A DNA stretch of 64,000 nt from Ruegeria spongiae (GTDB lineage: Bacteria > Pseudomonadota > Alphaproteobacteria > Rhodobacterales > Rhodobacteraceae): the NCBI RefSeq assembly GCF_023502395.1, contig NZ_JAMFMB010000005.1, positions 105,699-169,698 of the forward strand. The letters run 5' to 3'. Position 1 is the first letter of the stretch; the number at the start of each line of letters is the position of its first letter. A model generated the notes under the pieces. That model saw only the letters and a list, made by a program, of their open reading frames with translations. It made no database searches and was not told where the DNA came from. Both the position numbers and the translations under genes were made by a program. Shown in pieces: positions 8,326-17,813 of the stretch.

Positions 8326-9372
8326 TCAGGGGATCAGCAGCGAGGAATCCCCGTAAGAGAAGAACCGGTAGCGCTGGGTTATCGCATGATCATAGATCGC
8401 GCGGGCGCGATCCTGCCCGACCAGGGCCGAAACCAGCATCAGCAGGGTCGATTTGGGCAGGTGGAAATTGGTCATCAGCGCATCAGTGACCCGGAAGTCA
8501 AAGCCGGGATAGATGAAGATGTCGGTCTCCCCCTCCCAGGGTGCGATGTCTCCGCCGCGCGCCGCACTTTCGATCAGGCGCAGCGCGGTGGTGCCGACCG
8601 GGATAACCCGACCGCCATTGCGTTTGGTCTCAGCAATCTCTGCGGCGGCCTGCGGGCTGACCCGGCCCCATTCGGCATGCATCTTGTGGGTGGTCACATC
8701 CTCGACCTTGACCGGCAGGAAGGTGCCCGCACCCACATGCAGGGTCACATGGCTAAACTCGATGCCGCGCCCAGCAAGGGCCGCCAACAGCGCATCGTCA
8801 AAATGCAGCGAGGCGGTAGGGGCGGCAACCGCGCCGGAATGGCGGGCCCAGACAGTCTGATAATCGGTCTTGTCGCGCGCATCCGCCGGGCGTTTGCTGG
8901 CGATGTAGGGCGGCAGCGGCATCGCGCCCGCCTCAGCCAGTGCCGCATCGAAATCCTCGCCCGTCAGGTTGAAGCGCAGCACCGCCTGACCGTCCTCGAC
9001 CACAGCAAGCGTGGCGCTCAGCGCGTCCGAGAATCTGATCTCTTCGCCCTGCTTGACCTTCTTCAGTGGCTTCACCAATGCCGACCAGCCGCCATCGGCG
9101 CGCGGCTCCAACAGGGTCGCCTCGATCCGGGCCGAGACCGGGCCTTGTGCGCTGTCGCGATGGCGCAGCCCGCTAAGACGCGCCGGGATCACCCGCGTGT
9201 CGTTCAACACCAGCCGGTCGCCGGGGCGCAGCCAGCCGGGCAGGTCATGGGCATGGGCGTCGCTGATCCGGTCCCCCTCGGCTACCAACATCCGCGCGGA
9301 CGAGCGCGGGCTGGCGGGTCGGGTCGCGATCAGCTCTTCGGGCAGGTGGAAATCAAAATCGCTGAGTTTCAT
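8326..9372 (-). CDS. queA: S-adenosylmethionine:tRNA ribosyltransferase-isomerase
   Basis: QueA transfers and isomerises the ribosyl part of SAM onto 7-aminomethyl-7-deazaguanine in tRNA, forming epoxyqueuosine. The 348-aa length is usual. Characteristic segments: [19 protein letters not shown] at the start, [19 protein letters not shown] near the middle, [22 protein letters not shown], and [14 protein letters not shown] near the end. It follows the AsmA-like gene after 36 bases on the same strand, so the two may be cotranscribed. Confidence 0.97.
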   Translation of the reverse strand: MKLSDFDFHLPEELIATRPASPRSSARMLVAEGDRISDAHAHDLPGWLRPGDRLVLNDTRVIPARLSGLRHRDSAQGPVSARIEATLLEPRADGGWSALVKPLKKVKQGEEIRFSDALSATLAVVEDGQAVLRFNLTGEDFDAALAEAGAMPLPPYIASKRPADARDKTDYQTVWARHSGAVAAPTASLHFDDALLAALAGRGIEFSHVTLHVGAGTFLPVKVEDVTTHKMHAEWGRVSPQAAAEIAETKRNGGRVIPVGTTALRLIESAARGGDIAPWEGETDIFIYPGFDFRVTDALMTNFHLPKSTLLMLVSALVGQDRARAIYDHAITQRYRFFSYGDSSLLIP

Positions 9373-9408
9373 GAGCCGCCCTATACGGCGATGCCGCGCG
9401 ATTGAAAA

Positions 9409-12400
9409 CTAGCGATCTTCGCCATGGCGCCGGGTGAGCGAGTCGCGCGTCGTTTCCTTTGGGCGGGTGCGCTTTTCACCCGGCACGCTGGGGCGTGGCT
9501 CGCCACGGAAGATGTCGCGCAAAATGCCGGGTGTCAGCGCCGAAAGCGGGTTCACCCCCACCCGCGGGTCGGTCATCGGACCGGAGAGCGTGTAGTTGAA
9601 CCCGATCAGGCCCTCGCCGCTGCGGCTGATCACCCGACCGATAGCGTTGAGCAGATAGACCGGAGAAATCACGCCGCGCAGGTTCAACCAGCGCCGTTCG
9701 GTATCGACACGGCCATCGACCGATATGCCCATCGACGGGCCGACCGCGCTGCCTTCCAGCACGATCACTTCGGTAGGTGTCAGCCGGAACCTTCCATCCA
9801 TCGAGGAAAACTGGATGCCCTGCCCCGACATCTCGTTAATCAGCCCGACGACGCTGATCGCGTTCAGCAATGCCGCCATGGCGGGTGCATCCTTGATCCT
9901 TGTGTTGCGCACGCGCAGTTGCCCGTCGTAATGCCCCGCACTTTCGACCGGTTCCAGCGTCAGCTGGAACGAGCCGCCACGCGCCTGGGTGAGCAATTCA
10001 GCGGAGCGGAACACGCCGCCCGCATCGTTGGACTGCAGGAAAAACCCGCTGCGCCCGCTCCGGCGCAGCACCTGCCCGCTGATCGGCGTGCCGCCATTGA
10101 TGGCAGCGGTGAAATTGCCGCTTGGGCCGCCCCCGGTGACGAACTCGCCCCGGAACCCGGTCAGCGCGATGCTGTCGGTGATCTGCAGTCGATCCAGATT
10201 GGCCAGGATGCGCGGCCCGCTGCCGCTACTGCCGCCACCACCGCCACCGCCCGCGCCCCCGAAGCTGGCATTGCGCATGTCGACCCGCCCGCCCAGCAGG
10301 CGGATATCAGGAGCACCACGCCCGCGCCCGATCAACTCGACCGGTGCCGCGATCCAGTTGCGCAACTCGAAACTGCTGAAACGCGCACGCTCGAACTGTT
10401 TGTCAGCACCGAAACTGATCTGCCCGGTGGCGCGCAGCCCGGCGGCCTGAAGCGCGATCCGGTCGATATCCGCGCCCGGTTTGGGCACGGTGTTGAGGTC
10501 AAGCCTGCCCGCCGTACCGGCGGGCTTGCGCCAGCCAAGCTCCGGGATCGCCAGCACCACGCCGACCAGATCGGATGTGACCGCCAGTTCTGGCGGTGTG
10601 CCGCCACCGACCTCGAAGGTGATATCCGCCCGGCCCTTGCCGGAGACCATGCCTTGCGGCAGGCCCGCGTTCAATTCGTCCAGCAATGCCCGCGACAGCT
10701 CGATCCAGCCGGTCAGACGGCTGCGCGTTTCGGGGCCCTTGCCGATCGGCTGGCGCCAGTCGATCTGCATCGGGACCGCGCCGAACAGGGCCGGGCCGGA
10801 CAGGCTGACACCACTCTGGTCGCCGGACAACTCAAGAGAGGCGGCGCTGACCGACTGCCCCGGCACCAGAACATCGCTGGCGGCATCGGTGACCTCTCCG
10901 GCAAAGTGGAACTCCATATCCGGCAGTTTCACCTTGGGTTTCAGCGGCAGGGCCAGCGTGCCGGTCATCTCGAAATTGCCCTGCACCGCATCAACGGGCA
11001 GCTTGGCCTTGTCCATCAGGCTCAGCGGCGGTCGGTTCAGCAGTGACAGCGCGCCGGTCACCGGACCGCGTGCCGACAGCCGTGCGATACCGGGTGCCGC
11101 TTTCTTGATCCCGATATCGGGAATGATGAACGAGGACCCGGTGGCGTCGATCACCGCGCCCGCATCGCTGACGACCTGCCCGGCGCTGGCAGTCACGGTA
11201 AAGCGCCGCCCGAACAGGTCGGCCCGGCCACGCGCCTGCGTCAGCGGCGGCAAGTGGCGGGCGAATTTCACTTCGGCCTTGTCGAAATCGAAACCCGCAT
11301 AGATGTCGGGCGGCTGATCGGGATGCAGCCGCAGCGCCAGCTCGGCGTCGGTGACCTGACCCGCGTGCAGGTTCTCGGTGACCCATTTGCGCGGCTTCAC
11401 CGCCAGCCCCTCGGGCCAGTAATGCAGCAATTGTTGTGGCGTGATCCGGTCCAGCGTGCCATCCACCGACAGGTCCCAGCCCTCGGGTGCGGCGGCCAGA
11501 TCACCGTGCAGGTGCAGGTTGCGGTCCTCGTGGCGGATGTTCATCTGCCCCAGACGCAAGCGGAACGGGCTGAGATCAAGCCGGAAATCCAGATCAGCCG
11601 CATCCAGCTGCAGCGCCTCGGCGTAAACGTCTTTGGGGTTGACCTGAAGGCCGCTCAGCCGGAACTGCGCCTCGATATTGTCCAATTGCCCACGGTCGGC
11701 GCCGTTCAGATAGGCGGTGCCCGCCCCCGAGGCCATCCCCCAGGCGCTGTCGACCGCCATTTCGTCAAAGCGCAGCACCTGCGCGCCGGGATCATAGGTG
11801 AAATAGGTGCGCGCATGGCGGAACGGGATCGGGCGGGTCTCGTTGGTGGGCTGCACCACGCCCTGCCCGATCTGCAGCGTCGCCGAGACCGGCTGCAACA
11901 CGCCGGCAGCATTGATGCCGCCGCGCAGGGAACCGGAGATGGGCGCACGCAGCACCTCGAGCCAGGCCAGCGCCACGCTTTGCACCGCGATATCCTCGGA
12001 GGCCAGATCGCTGATCGAGATGCCGAAAGACGCCTCGCGCGAGCCGATGCTGCTGGTGTAGTTGGCCTCGATGCTGCTGGCATAGTCGCGCCCGCCCAGC
12101 AGCGAGAAACTGGTTGCCATGCGCAGCACGTCATCGGTGCGGTAAACCTGGATGCGCCCGCCATCCAGCGTCCAGGCGCGGCCATGGCGGACGTCCTCAT
12201 AGCCCAGTGTCAGCCCGTTCATGTCGACCGAGACCAGCGAGGACAGTTGCGGCAGTTCGAACAGTTCGTCGAACTGCTCGATCAACCCGGACAGAGTCGG
12301 CGCGCGTTCCAGCGGTGCCGCGCCATCGCCGAAGGTCAGCGCGAAATTACCCTCGACATCGCGCCGCAGCAGAACGAACAACCCGTCCAGCGCGATCCGC

Positions 12401-12792
12401 TTGGGCTGCACCCTGCCGCGCAGCAGCGGCCGCATCGCAAGGCTGGCCTGGGTATCGGCCAGCCGCGCGATGGTCGTTCCGTCAGCGGCAGTCAGCGTCA
12501 CATCGCGCAGGCGCAGACGCGGACGCCAGCCCTTATCCATCACGAAACTGACCTGGCCAAATTCCACCTGCGCGCCGTCCATCGCGCGTTCCAGCCGCAA
12601 CTCGACCCGCTGCCGGAGCCAGTCCGGCGCGTCCAGATCGCGGCCCATCGTGACGATCGCGGTAAACCCGGCCAGCAAGACCAGAAACAGGAACCCCCGC
12701 ATCGACCAGATCGAGACATGCGCCACGCGCGAGCGGCGACGCTTTTCGCCCGGAGAGGTGTTCTTTTTGTCCGTCACGCCTTTCCGCTTCAC
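9409..12792 (-). CDS. Giant AsmA/YhdP-like (DUF3971) envelope protein
   Basis: 1127 aa. A basic N-terminus is followed by one membrane segment (about 28-49, SIWSMRGFLFLVLLAGFTAIV), then a very long periplasmic part rich in short beta repeats, with the DUF3971 pattern in the middle and an AsmA-like C-terminal region (GHYDGQLRVRNTRIKDAPAM, then LINEMSGQGIQFSSMDGRF). Proteins of this type (AsmA, TamB, YhdP) are thought to bridge the periplasm and move phospholipids to the outer membrane. A Gly/Ser run (GGAGGGGGGGSSGSG) near residue 845 looks like a flexible insertion. It is divergent from the peroxiredoxin gene and may be cotranscribed with queA. Confidence 0.85.
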   Translation of the reverse strand: MKRKGVTDKKNTSPGEKRRRSRVAHVSIWSMRGFLFLVLLAGFTAIVTMGRDLDAPDWLRQRVELRLERAMDGAQVEFGQVSFVMDKGWRPRLRLRDVTLTAADGTTIARLADTQASLAMRPLLRGRVQPKRIALDGLFVLLRRDVEGNFALTFGDGAAPLERAPTLSGLIEQFDELFELPQLSSLVSVDMNGLTLGYEDVRHGRAWTLDGGRIQVYRTDDVLRMATSFSLLGGRDYASSIEANYTSSIGSREASFGISISDLASEDIAVQSVALAWLEVLRAPISGSLRGGINAAGVLQPVSATLQIGQGVVQPTNETRPIPFRHARTYFTYDPGAQVLRFDEMAVDSAWGMASGAGTAYLNGADRGQLDNIEAQFRLSGLQVNPKDVYAEALQLDAADLDFRLDLSPFRLRLGQMNIRHEDRNLHLHGDLAAAPEGWDLSVDGTLDRITPQQLLHYWPEGLAVKPRKWVTENLHAGQVTDAELALRLHPDQPPDIYAGFDFDKAEVKFARHLPPLTQARGRADLFGRRFTVTASAGQVVSDAGAVIDATGSSFIIPDIGIKKAAPGIARLSARGPVTGALSLLNRPPLSLMDKAKLPVDAVQGNFEMTGTLALPLKPKVKLPDMEFHFAGEVTDAASDVLVPGQSVSAASLELSGDQSGVSLSGPALFGAVPMQIDWRQPIGKGPETRSRLTGWIELSRALLDELNAGLPQGMVSGKGRADITFEVGGGTPPELAVTSDLVGVVLAIPELGWRKPAGTAGRLDLNTVPKPGADIDRIALQAAGLRATGQISFGADKQFERARFSSFELRNWIAAPVELIGRGRGAPDIRLLGGRVDMRNASFGGAGGGGGGGSSGSGPRILANLDRLQITDSIALTGFRGEFVTGGGPSGNFTAAINGGTPISGQVLRRSGRSGFFLQSNDAGGVFRSAELLTQARGGSFQLTLEPVESAGHYDGQLRVRNTRIKDAPAMAALLNAISVVGLINEMSGQGIQFSSMDGRFRLTPTEVIVLEGSAVGPSMGISVDGRVDTERRWLNLRGVISPVYLLNAIGRVISRSGEGLIGFNYTLSGPMTDPRVGVNPLSALTPGILRDIFRGEPRPSVPGEKRTRPKETTRDSLTRRHGEDR

Positions 12793-12847
12793 TTTGGCGA
12801 CCTAATATGCCGATTGTCTGTCACAATTTTCCTGCCGGAGTACATCT

Positions 12848-13309
12848 ATGCCCGATCTTTCCGATACCGCCCCGGACTTTACCCTGCCCCGCGACGGGGG
12901 TGGCGAGGTCACGCTGTCCGACCTGCGCGGCACCAAGGTTGTCCTGTTCTTCTATCCCCGCGATGATACGCCGGGCTGCACCAAGGAATCCATCGGCTTT
13001 TCCGAGCAGTTGCAGGCTTTTTCCGATGCCGGCGCGCAGGTTCTGGGAGTTTCCAGGGATACCGTCGCCAAACACGACAAATTTGTCGCCAAACACGGGT
13101 TGACCACTACGATGCTGTCGGATGCGGACTCGGATATCTGCGAGCGCTATGGCGTCTGGGTGGAAAAGAACATGTATGGGCGCAAATCCATGGGGATCGA
13201 ACGCGCGACTTTTCTGATCGACGCTGACGGCCACATCGGGCGCATCTGGCGCAAGGTGAAGGTCCCCGGCCATGTGGAAGAGGTGCTGGAGGCGGTCAAA
13301 ACCCTCTGA
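12848..13309 (+). CDS. bcp: Thioredoxin-dependent peroxiredoxin (BCP/PrxQ type)
   Basis: 153 aa, a one-domain peroxiredoxin that reduces hydrogen and organic peroxides. The peroxidatic Cys sits in YPRDDTPGCTKE near residue 45. The resolving Cys found five residues later in many PrxQ proteins is absent (TKESIGF), so either the later Cys in SDICERYG or an outside thiol must take the role. The rest is standard: LGVSRDTVAKHDKF, GIERATFLID. Start ATG 12848 follows CCGGAG at a fair distance. A terminator follows at 13403. Confidence 0.93.
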   Translation: MPDLSDTAPDFTLPRDGGGEVTLSDLRGTKVVLFFYPRDDTPGCTKESIGFSEQLQAFSDAGAQVLGVSRDTVAKHDKFVAKHGLTTTMLSDADSDICERYGVWVEKNMYGRKSMGIERATFLIDADGHIGRIWRKVKVPGHVEEVLEAVKTL

Positions 13310-13402
13310 GATCTCTCCCTGTCATGATACGGGCAGGCCAGCGCAGCGGGTCCCGGGCGTCAGAGAACGCACGGCGCAAACCGTTGGTCTTTTAATATTG
13401 CA

Positions 13403-13437
13403 GCCCCGGACGCCTGTAGAACGCGCCCGGGGCTTTT
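13403..13437 (+). terminator. Terminator after bcp
   Basis: GCCCCGG-N17-CCGGGGC followed by TTTT. It lies directly between the ends of the convergent bcp and RTX genes and may serve both. Confidence 0.7.
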
Positions 13438-13440
13438 GCG

Positions 13441-16400
13441 TCAGACGAAGGCAAAATCATCGCTGTCCAGCTCTGCCACCCAGACATTGCGCAGCAGCAG
13501 GCTGTCATCGTCGTTGAATTCCAGCCGGGTGTGGCGTCCGACCTGCGAGGCCGAGGCCAGCACGTCACCAAAGCTGTCGACACCTTCGATATCCAATACG
13601 ATCGAATCGCCCGGCAGACTCCACCACAGGAACTCGAACCCGGTGTCGAAGTCGCGGATCACGTCATGGCCGCCGTCAAAGACAAAGCTGTCCCGTCCCC
13701 AACCGCCCTTGAGCACGTCATCACCCGCGCCACCTGCCAGCACATCCCGACCGATGCCGCCCTTGAGCACGTCGTTGCCTTCGCCGCCTTTCAGGGTGTC
13801 CGATCCGAACCCGCCAATCAGCCGGTCATCGTCCGCGCCGCCATTCAGCTCATCATTGCCGAAACCGCCCTTGAGCCTGTCATTCCCCGCGCCGCCCGAG
13901 ACGATGTCATCGCCAAAACGCCCGTTGATACGGTCATCGCCCGCACCGGCGCGCAGCAGATCGTCTCCGAATGTGCCCCGTTCCGCCTGCGCCAGTGACG
14001 GCGTCACATCAGTCGTGACGTTGAAGCTGGAGGTATCCCCCTCACCGATGCCCGCATAAGGATTGCCATCGAGATCGACAAAGGCCCCATCGGTGATTTC
14101 CACCACATAGCGCGCATCCGCCGCCAGATGTTCGGGCGGCGTGAGCGTCACGGTGTTGCCGTCAACCTGTACGAGCCGCGCATCGCTCACGTCGATCTCG
14201 GTTCTTGTGCCATCCCCGCGATTGACCAGTGTGAGCGTGCCCTCGCCCGCCGCGACGTCTTCGGTGAATGTCAGCGTCAGCGCGCTGTCATTGCCCACAT
14301 CGCGGGCATTGTCACCGGGCGTGGCCGAGACCAGAAACGGATCAGCCTCGCCCCCCAGTTCGATCTTCGTCGGCGCATAGACCGACCCATCAGAGACAAA
14401 GCCCAGACGGCCATCGGAATTGGAGCCCCAGGTAAAGATTTCGCCTGCGTCACTCACCGCAATGATCGAGTTCGGGCCGCTTTGCAGTTCAACGATCCTC
14501 ACATCGTCCAGTTCAACGATCAGGGTCGGATAGAAGCTCGCGTCACTCTCAAGCCCCGGATCGCCGTCCAGCCCGCCGGTCGGGCCTTCGTCATTGGGCC
14601 CCCAGCCATAGACATCGCCATCCTCGGTCAGCGCCATCGCCCAGCGGGCGCCGCCCTTGACCTCGACCACATTGCCCGGCAGCCCGGTCAGCTCGACGGG
14701 CGCCAGCACGTCCGAGGTGTCGGGTGCAAAGGTGCCGTCGCCATTGTCCTCGCCCTGCAGCAGTTGCCCGTTGCGGCTTTCGCCCCAGCCAAAGACCCGG
14801 CCATCATCGGTGACCGCGTAAGAGGTTTTGGTATCTGCCGTCACCGAGAGGATGTTCTCGGGCAGCCCCTCGACCAGCACCGGCTCCAGCGCGCGCCGGG
14901 CGGGTGTGCCGTCCGCCTCAAGCGCGTCGGGTGATCCAAGCTGGCCGTCGGTGTTGCTGCCAAAGGCCCAGACCTGACCATCCGCCGTCAGCGCCAGCGT
15001 ATGGGAATTGCCCGAGGACACGGTGACCACGGTTTCATTGGCCAGCGCCTCGATCAGCTGCGGGGTCAGGCGTTCCTGCTGATCGCCCAGACCCAGCTGC
15101 CCGTTGCTGTTGTTGCCCCAGCCATAAAGCTGCCCGGTGTCGGAGATCGCGTAAGACACGCCATTGCCATTCTCGATGCTGGCGATCTCGACGTCATCCA
15201 GCGCGTCGATCTTGACCGCTGTTGTACGGGTCTCTTCATCGCCGGTCCCCAGCGGGCCGCGATTGTTGAAGCCGAAGGCGTAGACATCGCCATCCTCGGT
15301 CAGGACGGTGGTGTGCAGCAGCCCCGCCGAGACCGAGACAATCCTGGCCTCGAACCCTTCGGGCATCTCGACCGCCAGCGGCGTCTTGATGTCGAACCCG
15401 GTGCTGCCGTTGCCCAGTTGACCGACAACGTTCTCGCCGCTTGCATAAAGCGTGTTGCTGTCCTGATCGAGGAAGACCGAGAAATGGTTGCCCGCGCCCA
15501 CGGTCCCGGCGGTGACCTGCGCCTTGCCCTCATAGGTTTCCAATGCACGCGGACGGGTCAGCTGGTCGTCATAGGTGCTGGACCCAAACAGCGTGGTCTC
15601 GCCCCCATCAAAGTAATCGCCATCGCCATTCACATCGCTCAGTCGGATCACATTGCCCTCGCGGGCGAAATTGTTGCCAACCAGCGTCAGGTTGCCATCC
15701 TCATCCGCGGTGATGGAAAACCCGATCTCGGCCGCGATCCCGTCAGGCATCTGGTTGGCGTTCCAGACCTCGCGCGCTTCATGCACCGAGTCGATCTGCC
15801 CCGATCCGTCCAGATCGCTCAGTCGGTAGACCTTCAGCGCCTCGCCCGTCTCGGGGAACCAGGTGAGCGTATAAAGCGACCCGTCCACCGCCACAGCACT
15901 GGCGATATCCACCGGTGCGCCGAAATTCATGTCGTCCGAGATGAAGGGCGTGACCTCATCCGCCTGAATGCTGCCGTCACCGTTCTTGTCCTCGATCCGG
16001 TGGATCACATCCGTGGCCGCACCGGTCAGATCGTTCAGATAGGCCACATCCCCATCAAAGCTGAGGTCAAAAGGCACCGTCGTGTCGATGACGGTTTGCA
16101 GATCCAGCCAGAGCGTCGCCTCGCCCGCGTCATTGGCATCGCCATCGCCATTCAGATCAACCGTTCGGTAAATCGCGTCCTGCGGGGTCGAAGAAACGCC
16201 CGCATTGGCGATATAGATCGCGCCGTCGCCGCCTTGGTGGATGCCGTTTGGCGTGACGGTCGAAAACCCTGCCGCGTTGTCCGCCGAAAACCAGAGCTGC
16301 GCCTCGCCCGCGTCCTGCGCGTCGCCATCGCCGTTCCGATCAGTCAGGCGATAGACGCTGTCGGTGGTGCCATCGCCGAAATAAACCGATTTGTCCCTGG

Positions 16401-16593
16401 CCTGATGGATGGTGAACACATTGCCGGTCGGTGCCACCAGCCCCGAGGCGTTGTCGCCATCAAAGAACACGGTCGCCTCATCCGCGCCCGAGGCGGTGCC
16501 GTCGCCATCTATGTCCTGAAGAAGAAGGATCTGATCCTTGCGTTGATCGCCCACCAAAACACCGTTGGGGGTGCGGGAAACAAGCCGTGCCAT
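13441..16593 (-). CDS. Secreted RCC1-repeat / RTX calcium-binding protein
   Basis: 1050 aa in four parts. About residues 1-330 are propeller-like repeats, each carrying an EF-hand-like loop such as DRNGDGDAQDAGE. About 345-730 are RCC1-type repeats (HTTVLTEDGDVYAFGFN, YAISDTGQLYGWGNNSNGQ, HTLALTADGQVWAFGSNTDG). About 735-840 is a Big_5-like Ig domain (SATPGDNARDVGNDSALTLTF). About 845-985 are RTX nonapeptides (GGAGNDRLKGG, GGFGSDTLKGG). The C-terminus has the acidic, aromatic ending usual for type I secretion. I chose ATG 16591-16593 because AGGAGG lies just upstream and because the longer frame overlaps the DUF455 gene. No secretion genes lie nearby. Function unknown; surface or extracellular role inferred. 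Confidence 0.88.
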   Translation of the reverse strand: MARLVSRTPNGVLVGDQRKDQILLLQDIDGDGTASGADEATVFFDGDNASGLVAPTGNVFTIHQARDKSVYFGDGTTDSVYRLTDRNGDGDAQDAGEAQLWFSADNAAGFSTVTPNGIHQGGDGAIYIANAGVSSTPQDAIYRTVDLNGDGDANDAGEATLWLDLQTVIDTTVPFDLSFDGDVAYLNDLTGAATDVIHRIEDKNGDGSIQADEVTPFISDDMNFGAPVDIASAVAVDGSLYTLTWFPETGEALKVYRLSDLDGSGQIDSVHEAREVWNANQMPDGIAAEIGFSITADEDGNLTLVGNNFAREGNVIRLSDVNGDGDYFDGGETTLFGSSTYDDQLTRPRALETYEGKAQVTAGTVGAGNHFSVFLDQDSNTLYASGENVVGQLGNGSTGFDIKTPLAVEMPEGFEARIVSVSAGLLHTTVLTEDGDVYAFGFNNRGPLGTGDEETRTTAVKIDALDDVEIASIENGNGVSYAISDTGQLYGWGNNSNGQLGLGDQQERLTPQLIEALANETVVTVSSGNSHTLALTADGQVWAFGSNTDGQLGSPDALEADGTPARRALEPVLVEGLPENILSVTADTKTSYAVTDDGRVFGWGESRNGQLLQGEDNGDGTFAPDTSDVLAPVELTGLPGNVVEVKGGARWAMALTEDGDVYGWGPNDEGPTGGLDGDPGLESDASFYPTLIVELDDVRIVELQSGPNSIIAVSDAGEIFTWGSNSDGRLGFVSDGSVYAPTKIELGGEADPFLVSATPGDNARDVGNDSALTLTFTEDVAAGEGTLTLVNRGDGTRTEIDVSDARLVQVDGNTVTLTPPEHLAADARYVVEITDGAFVDLDGNPYAGIGEGDTSSFNVTTDVTPSLAQAERGTFGDDLLRAGAGDDRINGRFGDDIVSGGAGNDRLKGGFGNDELNGGADDDRLIGGFGSDTLKGGEGNDVLKGGIGRDVLAGGAGDDVLKGGWGRDSFVFDGGHDVIRDFDTGFEFLWWSLPGDSIVLDIEGVDSFGDVLASASQVGRHTRLEFNDDDSLLLRNVWVAELDSDDFAFV

Positions 16594-16783
16594 CTGCAGG
16601 CCTCCTATTCTGAAGTGAAAGGGGTCGCCTGGCAGGACTGCTGAGTTTCGCGGCACTCCTAGACCGCAAAAGACGGCTTGTCCAGAAGATGTTAACGGTT
16701 TCGGCGATCCGCTGGCATCAGCCGCGTGTTTTTGATACCCCGCCCCTCGTATCGTTTCAGACCACACCGGAGCACCCATCACC

Positions 16784-17632
16784 TTGACCCGCCCCGAGAC
16801 CCCTCTCCCGAAGACGCTGAGCGCCATGGCGGTCGATGTGCTGACCACCGCAGATGGCCGCGAAAAGGCTGCCAAATCGCGGGCCCACGCAGCGCGTTGG
16901 GCTGCCGCGCGTTCAACCGGCGAGGTGATCGAGATCGGGCGCGCCACCCCGCCGGACCATCCTGCCCGCCCCGAACGGCCCGAACTGCTCAGCCCGCGCG
17001 ACGTGCCCAAACGCAAGCCGGGCTCGCCCAAAGGGCGGGTCGCGCTGCTGCATGCGGTGGCGCATATCGAGCTGAACGCGGTGGACCTGCATTGGGACAT
17101 CATCGCCCGCTTTGCCGACACCCCGATGCCGATGGGGTTCTATGATGATTGGGTCAAAGCCGCCGACGAAGAGTCAAAGCACTTTAACCTCATCAGTGAC
17201 TGCCTTGAAAACATGGGGAGTTTTTATGGCGATATGCCTGCCCATCACGGCATGTGGCGGGCCGCTTCCGATACGGCAGAGGACCTGCTGGGGCGGCTGG
17301 CCATCGTACCCATGGTGCTTGAGGCGCGCGGGCTGGACGTTACGCCGGGCATGATCGCCATTTTCGAGAAGGCCGGTGAAGCGGCGGCGGTGGACAGCCT
17401 CAAGACCATCTACGCCGAAGAGGTCAGTCATGTGGCCTATGGCTCGAAATGGTTCAATTTCTGCTGCGGGCGCAACAATTGCGACCCCAAAGAGGTGTTT
17501 CACGCATTGGTCCGGCAGTATTTCAAAGGCGGGTTGAAACCACCCTTCAACGAAGAAAAGCGCGCCGAGGCCGGTTTGCCACCTGACTTTTACTGGCCGC
17601 TCGCCGAAGAGTTTCCGGCCTATCTGCGCTGA
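16784..17632 (+). CDS. DUF455 ferritin-like protein
   Basis: 282 aa. The ferritin-like di-metal ligands are visible as E and H pairs in HIELNAVDLHWDI, DEESKHFNLI and YAEEVSHVAYG, giving the EXXH pattern twice. A member of DUF455 has been linked to tRNA-modifying MiaE-like chemistry by fold, but the role here is unknown. The start is TTG at 16784, ten bases after GGAG; the next in-frame ATG at 16826 would remove the conserved LPKTLSAMAVDVL start. It is divergent from the RTX gene. Confidence 0.82.
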   Translation: MTRPETPLPKTLSAMAVDVLTTADGREKAAKSRAHAARWAAARSTGEVIEIGRATPPDHPARPERPELLSPRDVPKRKPGSPKGRVALLHAVAHIELNAVDLHWDIIARFADTPMPMGFYDDWVKAADEESKHFNLISDCLENMGSFYGDMPAHHGMWRAASDTAEDLLGRLAIVPMVLEARGLDVTPGMIAIFEKAGEAAAVDSLKTIYAEEVSHVAYGSKWFNFCCGRNNCDPKEVFHALVRQYFKGGLKPPFNEEKRAEAGLPPDFYWPLAEEFPAYLR

Positions 17633-17813
17633 TACTGGCAGATAACCCTCAACAATCGGCAATTTTCCGCGCACCACAGGCGAGAAGCCCCACTTTGAGA
17701 CCAACCGCAAGGCGTTGCGCTTGCTCAATTGTTAACATGTGGCTATTCAGTCGCACCAAGGCTCGCAGGACCAAACCGATGGGCCGCCTTTGGGGGCAGA
17801 CAGGGACTTACGC

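Noticed and set aside
9424..12966. Long plus-strand ORFs (540 and 570 aa) opposite the AsmA-like gene
   Set aside because: Arg/Gln/His-rich antisense frames without domains; the minus frame has a clear family.
14128..16644. Long plus-strand ORFs (268 and 547 aa) opposite the RTX gene
   Set aside because: Antisense frames of a repeat protein; no ribosome sites and no family signal.
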